From contig JARRQF010000091.1 of assembly GCA_037382065.1 (NCBI GenBank), positions 1 to 11,754 of the forward strand: a DNA stretch of 11,754 bases, in the 5' to 3' direction. Origin of the DNA: Thiodiazotropha sp037382065. GTDB lineage: Bacteria; Pseudomonadota; Gammaproteobacteria; Chromatiales; Chromatiaceae. The notes beneath the pieces are model-generated. The model was not told the DNA's origin and made no database searches. It saw nothing but the letters and a program-made list of their open reading frames with translations. Position 1 is the stretch's first letter. Each line of letters starts with the position of its first letter. Of this stretch, positions 8,361 through 11,754 are shown one piece after another. The translations under genes and the position numbers were made by a program.

Positions 8361-8366
8361 ATTATA
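8361..8366 (-). promoter_or_regulatory. Candidate -10 box upstream of the DUF1015-relA unit
   Basis: A perfect TATAAT on the minus strand, 26 bases before the DUF1015 start codon, would place transcription initiation roughly 20 bases before the ATG. No convincing TTGACA-like -35 box is present at 16-18 bases, and there is no TG extension, so the call rests on the -10 alone. The position between two separate gene groups is where a promoter would be expected. Confidence 0.4.
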
Positions 8367-8684
8367 AAGTACAAAGTGACAGCGAGGTGGGATTGTTTCA
8401 AAAGAGCAAGTGGATAATCAAGCTGACCCAGCCATTCATGTCAGAATTATCCTACTCTAAAGTGAGAACAAGGCAGCAACCCTTGTAACACAAGATCACA
8501 TAGAATGGCACCTGTCGCAGAAACGGACGCCACGGAAGCCTCAAATGCATAAGGAGGTATAGGACTGATTCCATTTGCCAACCAATCAGCGCGACCTGAA
8601 ATTCCGGTATCCACGGAATGGGTATCGGGATTTTCTATTCCCAACTTGAAAAATAAAATCTGCTTCTGGACCAAAGCCATAGAT

Positions 8685-9200
8685 TCAAATCTGGCCTAAC
8701 AAGCCACCATCAACCCGCCAAAGTAACTGTTCTGGTCCATTAAATGCCTGCCATAGTTGTCGGTACGTCCGCCCTTCCACGGGGTGAAGCTCATCACCCG
8801 CCACCTCCGAAAGGGGTAGCAGTACAAAGGCATAGCGCAAAACTTCATCTCTCGGCAATTGAATAGAGCCCGAATCGATGACCTGATCTCCGTAGGTTAG
8901 CAGGTCGATATCGAGAGTCCGCGAGTCAAAGCCATCCCCTGAACGCTGACGACCATGGAGCGCTTCGATCTTCTTCAAAACCGCAGTCAGTGCGACAGGA
9001 GCCAGATCAGTATCGATTCCTACCACCAGATTGAAAAAGTTATCTCCTGTAAAACCCACTGCTTCGCTCTCATAAACTGGAGAAACGCTGATCTCATCAA
9101 ACATCTCTCGCAGCTCATCGACAGCCTGCGGAATATGCTTCAGGGGCGATATATTACTACCCAGACTCAACCAAGCCCGCACCGGATGATGCTCAGTCAC
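8685..9200 (-). CDS. folK: 2-amino-4-hydroxy-6-hydroxymethyldihydropteridine diphosphokinase (HPPK)
   Basis: This enzyme transfers pyrophosphate from ATP to 6-hydroxymethyl-7,8-dihydropterin, the step before dihydropteroate synthase in folate synthesis. The N-terminal AWLSLGSNISP and the signature DGFDSRTLDIDLLTYGD, with the metal-binding Asp pair in LDID, identify HPPK. PVYESEAVGFTGDNFFN matches the pterin-pocket region. I place the start at the GTG at 9198-9200, giving 171 residues. It sits a few bases after GAGGG and overlaps the folB stop as GTGACTGA. The alternative is a TTG five codons upstream (9213-9215), which has no such site. The protein is of normal length. It follows folB on the same strand with an 8-base overlap, so the two are translationally coupled. 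A related folB-folK pair lies next to plsY in Pseudomonas. Confidence 0.93.
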   Translation of the reverse strand: MTEHHPVRAWLSLGSNISPLKHIPQAVDELREMFDEISVSPVYESEAVGFTGDNFFNLVVGIDTDLAPVALTAVLKKIEALHGRQRSGDGFDSRTLDIDLLTYGDQVIDSGSIQLPRDEVLRYAFVLLPLSEVAGDELHPVEGRTYRQLWQAFNGPEQLLWRVDGGLLGQI

Positions 9201-9549
9201 GCTGCCCTCGCTCAATAATCACCCCCACATCCCGAGCCGCACTGACAGCACCTACCTTATTCAAGGTCAATCGCACCCAAGGCACCTGAAACTCATCCAA
9301 CACAATCATCGCGCATCGTTCTGCCAATGTCTCCACCAGTTGAAACTCACTCTCGCGTACGAAATCGACCAGACGCCGACTCACCGCCTTGTAGTCCAGG
9401 GTATCATCAATGGCATCGGTACGAGCAGCCTTCTCAATATCAGCTCCCATCTCCAGATCAAATACAACGGTCTGTCTAATCTCCCGCTCCCAGTCATAAA
9501 TGCCAATGACGGTGTCAATGCGCAGATCCCGAATGAAAACAATATCCAT
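9193..9549 (-). CDS. folB: Dihydroneopterin aldolase FolB
   Basis: A 118-residue cytoplasmic enzyme that cleaves (and epimerises) 7,8-dihydroneopterin to 6-hydroxymethyl-7,8-dihydropterin, supplying the substrate of FolK encoded just downstream. The sequence follows E. coli FolB (122 residues) closely: MDIVFI at the N-terminus, IGIYDWE with the conserved E21, LDYKAV (Y53), LVETLAE with E73, the catalytic lysine K98 in WVRLTLNKVGAV, and the C-terminal ARDVGVIIERG. The ATG is at 9547-9549, with only a weak AAGG upstream. It is divergent from plsY across a repeat-filled spacer, the same arrangement as in E. coli. The promoter is not obvious by eye. Confidence 0.96.
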   Translation of the reverse strand: MDIVFIRDLRIDTVIGIYDWEREIRQTVVFDLEMGADIEKAARTDAIDDTLDYKAVSRRLVDFVRESEFQLVETLAERCAMIVLDEFQVPWVRLTLNKVGAVSAARDVGVIIERGQRD

Positions 9550-9625
9550 AAGTCTTTAACCTTAAAAGATCAGTTGGAGAGTGTGAAGTCTGTGCCTGTG
9601 GTAACGCAGGACAAGGGTCGCCCCT

Positions 9626-9638
9626 GCACATCCTGTGC
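9626..9638. repeat. Small palindrome GCACA-TCC-TGTGC
   Basis: A perfect 5-base inverted repeat with a TCC loop, in the folB upstream region. It lies 10 bases from a second, similar palindrome at 9649-9664. The common TCC-centred loop and GTGCA-type arms suggest two members of one short palindromic family. Confidence 0.5.
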
Positions 9639-9648
9639 TCGCGATACT

Positions 9649-9664
9649 CGTGCATCCATGCACG
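9649..9664. repeat. Small palindrome CGTGCAT-CC-ATGCACG
   Basis: A perfect 7-base inverted repeat around a 2-base spacer, equivalently GTGCA around a TCCA-type core. It is the partner of the palindrome at 9626-9638. It could form a hairpin in transcripts from either strand; there is no T-run, so it is not an intrinsic terminator. It could instead be a protein-binding dyad, but no known operator is recognised. Confidence 0.5.
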
Positions 9665-9700
9665 GCGTACAATAGCCCACTATTCCAAGGAGTTGCAACG

Positions 9701-9839
9701 CCGCCATGTGCCGCCACAAGCGTGCCATTCGCACGGTAGCGTAACTCACCCAGAGGGTGACCAAGTCTATCGAACAATTTTTCAGCAAAAATAGCAAATT
9801 AGTCATAGAATGGAGCGCCAATTGATTTTTTAGGTTTAA
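9701..9839 (+). repeat. Dispersed repeat copy B (REP-like)
   Basis: This copy aligns end to end with copy A (1-141), same orientation. The first 20 bases are identical, and the head has the inner hairpin CGTGC-CATTC-GCACG at 9721-9735. GTAG then precedes TCACCC-AGA-GGGTGA at 9746-9760, the most perfect second stem of the three copies. The tail is clearly more diverged than between A and C but keeps ATCGAA, GGAGCG and the terminal TGATTTTTTAGGTTTA. Similarity ends at about 9839. It lies between the divergent folB and plsY genes, so it is not restricted to 3' ends of genes. Confidence 0.8.
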
Positions 9840-9850
9840 CATCTGTCTGG

Positions 9851-9881
9851 AAAAAACACCCATAGTATGATGAGGATGGGT
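9851..9881 (-). terminator. Terminator-like hairpin reading on the minus strand
   Basis: On the minus strand, ACCCAT and ATGGGT (9876-9881 and 9858-9863) form a 6-base stem with a 12-base loop, followed by G and a run of six T (9851-9856). This resembles a weak intrinsic terminator. No minus-strand gene lies upstream of it within the spacer, so it would act on an unannotated leader or small RNA, or on antisense transcription from the plsY side, or it may be fortuitous. Confidence 0.3.
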
Positions 9882-9921
9882 AGTGCGCAAACCCCGAATT
9901 CATCCTGTTTACCGCTTGACC

Positions 9922-9930
9922 TGATATAGT
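9922..9930 (+). promoter_or_regulatory. Candidate extended -10 promoter for plsY
   Basis: TGATATAGT matches an extended -10 element (TGn followed by TATAGT, one mismatch from TATAAT). No -35 box is visible at 16-18 bases upstream, which extended -10 promoters can tolerate. It would give a leader of roughly 100 bases ahead of plsY. A TTGACC at 9916-9921 is too close to serve this -10 and has no good -10 of its own. Confidence 0.35.
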
Positions 9931-10036
9931 GCATAGGGTTCCAATTAGTTTCCGCTATTAACCACTGATCTCTGCCCCAAGGTAATAATATGCCAAATCA
10001 AATAGTGCATTTTTCATACAACCATGGAGTGAGTTG

Positions 10037-10642
10037 ATGATTATCCACGCCATAATCGTCCTCACCGCCTATCTGTTTGGTTCGATATCCAGTGCGATCA
10101 TCGTCTGCCGCTTAATGGGTCTGCCAGATCCACGCAACCAGGGATCCAATAACCCTGGTGCCACCAACGTGCTGCGAATCGGAGGAAAAAAGGCGGCCGC
10201 TATCACGCTATTCGGTGATATGGTCAAAGGTTTGATACCAATGCTGATTGCCCATCTACTCAAGGCTCCCCCCCTGATTCTTGCGCTAACCGGTCTGGCC
10301 GCATTTCTTGGGCATCTCTATCCCTTGTTCTTTAACTTCAAAGGGGGCAAGGGAGTCGCCACAGCTCTGGGGGTTCAATTTGGCCTGTATTGGGGGGTAG
10401 GCCTCAGCGTTGCTTTGGTCTGGCTATTCATGGCCAAAGTCGCCAACATCTCTTCTCTTGCTGCTCTGGTTTCCATGGCTCTGGCCCCCCTATTCATCTG
10501 GCTCATATGGCCAGAACCTGTACTGGTAATTGCGCAAATCGTGATCAGTGGAATGCTATTCTGGCGACATCGTTCAAATATCTCCAATATACTAAAAGGA
10601 GCTGAGGGAAAGATCGCCAATAACGAAAACAGTACCTCATAG
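10037..10642 (+). CDS. plsY: Glycerol-3-phosphate acyltransferase PlsY
   Basis: An inner-membrane enzyme that moves an acyl chain from acyl-phosphate (made by PlsX) to glycerol-3-phosphate, giving lysophosphatidic acid, the first committed step of phospholipid synthesis. All three conserved cytoplasmic motifs are present: GSISSAIIVCR with PDPRNQGSNNPGATNVLR near the N-terminus, GHLYPLFFNFKGGKGVAT in the middle, and WRHRSNISNILKGAEGKI near the C-terminus. These alternate with about five hydrophobic segments. I choose the ATG at 10037 (201 residues), seven bases after GGAG. A TTG immediately before it (10034) would add one residue and is less likely. Length matches E. coli PlsY (205). It is divergent from folB and followed after 13 bases by a hydrolase gene, so the two plus-strand genes probably form a small operon. 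Confidence 0.97.
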   Translation: MIIHAIIVLTAYLFGSISSAIIVCRLMGLPDPRNQGSNNPGATNVLRIGGKKAAAITLFGDMVKGLIPMLIAHLLKAPPLILALTGLAAFLGHLYPLFFNFKGGKGVATALGVQFGLYWGVGLSVALVWLFMAKVANISSLAALVSMALAPLFIWLIWPEPVLVIAQIVISGMLFWRHRSNISNILKGAEGKIANNENSTS

Positions 10643-10655
10643 AGAGCCATCATTA

Positions 10656-11615
10656 ATGCCTAACAGCCATACCACCGAATACGCTCACCAGATCACCTGT
10701 ATTGATACCTTTTATCGGGGTCCGGAGGTGGCTGCCTGCTACCTGCTCCAATCAGAGGAGGAAGCAGTATTCATCGATACCGGCACCAGCCTTAGCACTC
10801 CTCACCTTATGACTGTATTGGAGGCAAAAGGCATTCAGCCATCGCAGGTCAAATATGTCATTCCCACCCATGTCCATCTGGACCATGCTGGTGGGGCGGG
10901 TACATTGATGCAGCAGCTTCCTGAAGCCTCGCTGGTAATCCATCCCTATGGCGCCAAGCATCTAATCGACCCATCAAAACTTTCTGCGGGCGCCGCAGCA
11001 GTTTATGGTGAGGAAAAATTCAAGCAGGATTTTGGTGAAATTATTCCAATAGCGGAAGAACGAGTTATCGAAGCACCTGATGGTTTTGAACTGACCTTCG
11101 GCACGAGGAAACTGCTCTGCCTGGACACCCCTGGACATGCACGCCACCATATCTGCCTATATGATGAATTGAGCAAAGGCATCTTTAGCGGCGACACCTT
11201 CGGCATCTCATACCATAAGTTCGATACCCCACAGGGAGCATTCATACTCCCCACCACCACACCGATCCAACTCGACCCTGAAGCCTGGTATACCACGCTT
11301 GATCGGCTTATGGCATTGAATCCAGAGCGGATCTACCTCACCCACTATGGCGAAGTCAGCAAACCTGGTGTTTTAGTCCAACATCTGCGTCAATACCTAG
11401 AAGCCTTTACCCAGATCGCTCTCGCTTCAGAAGCCACGCCTGGTAAGGCGCGTGTTGCCTCTCTGCAGAGTCAGCTATTACAGTGGTTAATAGAAAAACT
11501 ACAAGCTCATGGCTGCCAATTCGCACCAGATAAGATTGAACAACTAATGGCAATGGATCTTGAACTAGATGCCCAGGGACTCGATGTGTGGCTGACTCGT
11601 CGTGAAAAGGCATAG
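10656..11615 (+). CDS. MBL-fold metallo-hydrolase, substrate unknown
   Basis: A 319-residue cytoplasmic protein with a complete dinuclear metal site of the metallo-beta-lactamase fold. The HxHxDH motif is THVHLDH (H72, H74, D76, H77), followed by H161 in DTPGHARHH, D180 in FSGDTFG and H230 in LTHYGE. There is no signal peptide. The arrangement is glyoxalase II-like, but residues beyond about 235 form a mostly helical tail of about 85 residues that does not match the glyoxalase II C-terminal domain I know. The substrate (thioester, lactone, phosphodiester or other) cannot be told from the sequence. The ATG at 10656 follows plsY by 13 bases and has only a weak AGAG site, so coupling to plsY is likely. 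A gene such as tsaD commonly neighbours plsY on its side; this one replaces it here. Confidence 0.88.
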   Translation: MPNSHTTEYAHQITCIDTFYRGPEVAACYLLQSEEEAVFIDTGTSLSTPHLMTVLEAKGIQPSQVKYVIPTHVHLDHAGGAGTLMQQLPEASLVIHPYGAKHLIDPSKLSAGAAAVYGEEKFKQDFGEIIPIAEERVIEAPDGFELTFGTRKLLCLDTPGHARHHICLYDELSKGIFSGDTFGISYHKFDTPQGAFILPTTTPIQLDPEAWYTTLDRLMALNPERIYLTHYGEVSKPGVLVQHLRQYLEAFTQIALASEATPGKARVASLQSQLLQWLIEKLQAHGCQFAPDKIEQLMAMDLELDAQGLDVWLTRREKA

Positions 11616-11643
11616 ATGGTGATTTCGCGCTCTGGGTTCGTAA

Positions 11644-11754
11644 GCTACAGCGTGCCATTCATGCTGTAGCGTGATTCACCCAGTAGTGACCATAACCATC
11701 GAAGCTATTTTCTTTAAAATCAGAAACCTGTTATTAGAAGGGAGCGGTCAACTG
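11644..11754 (+). repeat. Dispersed repeat copy C (REP-like, cut by window end)
   Basis: The third same-orientation copy starts about 28 bases after the MBL gene stop. Its first hairpin is the best of the three: GCTACAGCGTG and CATGCTGTAGC (11644-11654 and 11660-11670) pair over 11 positions with one G-T pair and a CCATT loop. GTAG (11667-11670) is kept, but the second stem has eroded to TCAC/GTGA after loss of one G. From 11693 to the window end, 62 bases are identical to copy A (64-125). The upstream flank differs from A and B. With no T-run after the stem it is not a classic terminator, but it could stabilise the 3' end of the plsY-hydrolase mRNA. Confidence 0.82.

Larger units (their letters stand above)
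8335..8684. other. 350-base gap between folK and the DUF1015 gene
   Basis: This gap holds the DUF1015 promoter and ribosome-binding region at its left end. A small minus-strand open frame (8447-8680, 77 codons) begins four bases after the folK stop. It has no Shine-Dalgarno sequence, no recognisable motif and a mixed composition, so it is probably not a gene, although a short folK-coupled peptide cannot be excluded. A 6-base inverted repeat, ATTCCG/CGGAAT with a 7-base loop, lies at 8601-8619 without a T-run. Nothing else recognisable is seen. Confidence 0.4.
9550..10036. other. Divergent folB-plsY intergenic region, mosaic of repeats
   Basis: This spacer of nearly 490 bases carries, from left to right: a pair of palindromes with TCC or CC loops (9626-9664), repeat copy B (9701-9839), a terminator-like hairpin reading on the minus strand (9851-9881) and a candidate plsY promoter (9922-9930). 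Open frames on the minus strand here (up to about 106 codons) cross the palindromes and the repeat, show no known domain and lack ribosome-binding sites. I treat them as spurious. The region is far longer than needed for two promoters, so it appears to have accumulated mobile non-coding elements. Confidence 0.6.

Noticed and set aside
8447..8680. 77-codon open frame directly after folK
   Set aside because: It has no Shine-Dalgarno sequence, no recognisable motif and no conservation evidence. It is kept only as a remark in the gap entry.
9570..9890. Minus-strand open frame of 106 codons in the folB-plsY spacer
   Set aside because: It begins at a TTG without a ribosome site, runs through repeat copy B and two palindromes, and shows no protein motif.
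1..11754. Circular element closed by the terminal repeat
   Set aside because: The shared 62 bases are internal to copy A (64-125) and the sequences before them differ between A and C, so there is no terminal overlap. The gene content is chromosomal housekeeping.
1..11754. CRISPR array, tRNA, rRNA, prophage or transposase genes
   Set aside because: None seen. The repeats are single, widely spaced and unlike CRISPR repeats, and no cloverleaf or rRNA sequence was recognised.

Overview
The window looks like a housekeeping stretch of a gammaproteobacterial chromosome with moderate GC content. The evidence is the gene set and its local order. There is a RelA with a decayed hydrolase domain and an EFDD synthetase motif, the tightly overlapping rlmN-pilW-rodZ cluster, and a folK-folB unit divergent from plsY, as in Escherichia and Pseudomonas. 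A type IV pilus lipoprotein and a long PiT phosphate permease would suit a free-living or symbiotic member near Chromatiales, but that finer placement is a guess. I see no phage genes, transposase, CRISPR array, tRNA or rRNA.

Layout, left to right. A copy of a dispersed repeat (A, 1-141) runs into the stop codon of a minus-strand phosphate transporter gene (pit). A 138-base gap follows, then rodZ, pilW and rlmN, all minus strand and joined by two 4-base ATGA overlaps. A 90-base gap leads to relA and then a DUF1015 gene, also minus strand, so transcription runs DUF1015 to relA to rlmN to pilW to rodZ. A 350-base gap with a possible promoter for the DUF1015 gene separates this from folK and folB, which overlap. 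The folB-plsY divergent region of nearly 490 bases is a composite of two small palindromes, repeat copy B, a terminator-like hairpin and a candidate plsY promoter. plsY and a metallo-beta-lactamase-fold hydrolase gene follow on the plus strand, 13 bases apart, and the window closes inside repeat copy C.

The genes cover separate core functions: phosphate uptake (pit), cell shape (rodZ), pilus secretin assembly (pilW), 23S rRNA and tRNA methylation (rlmN), stringent response (relA), folate synthesis (folB, folK) and phospholipid synthesis (plsY). The two least understood genes are the DUF1015 gene beside relA and the hydrolase gene beside plsY.

The most unusual feature is the repeat family. 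Three same-orientation copies of about 140 bases share a hairpin-forming head with a GTAG motif and an AT-rich tail. Two of them coincide with the ends of the window, so these may be real contig ends caused by a high-copy element. I found no clear new multi-gene system.
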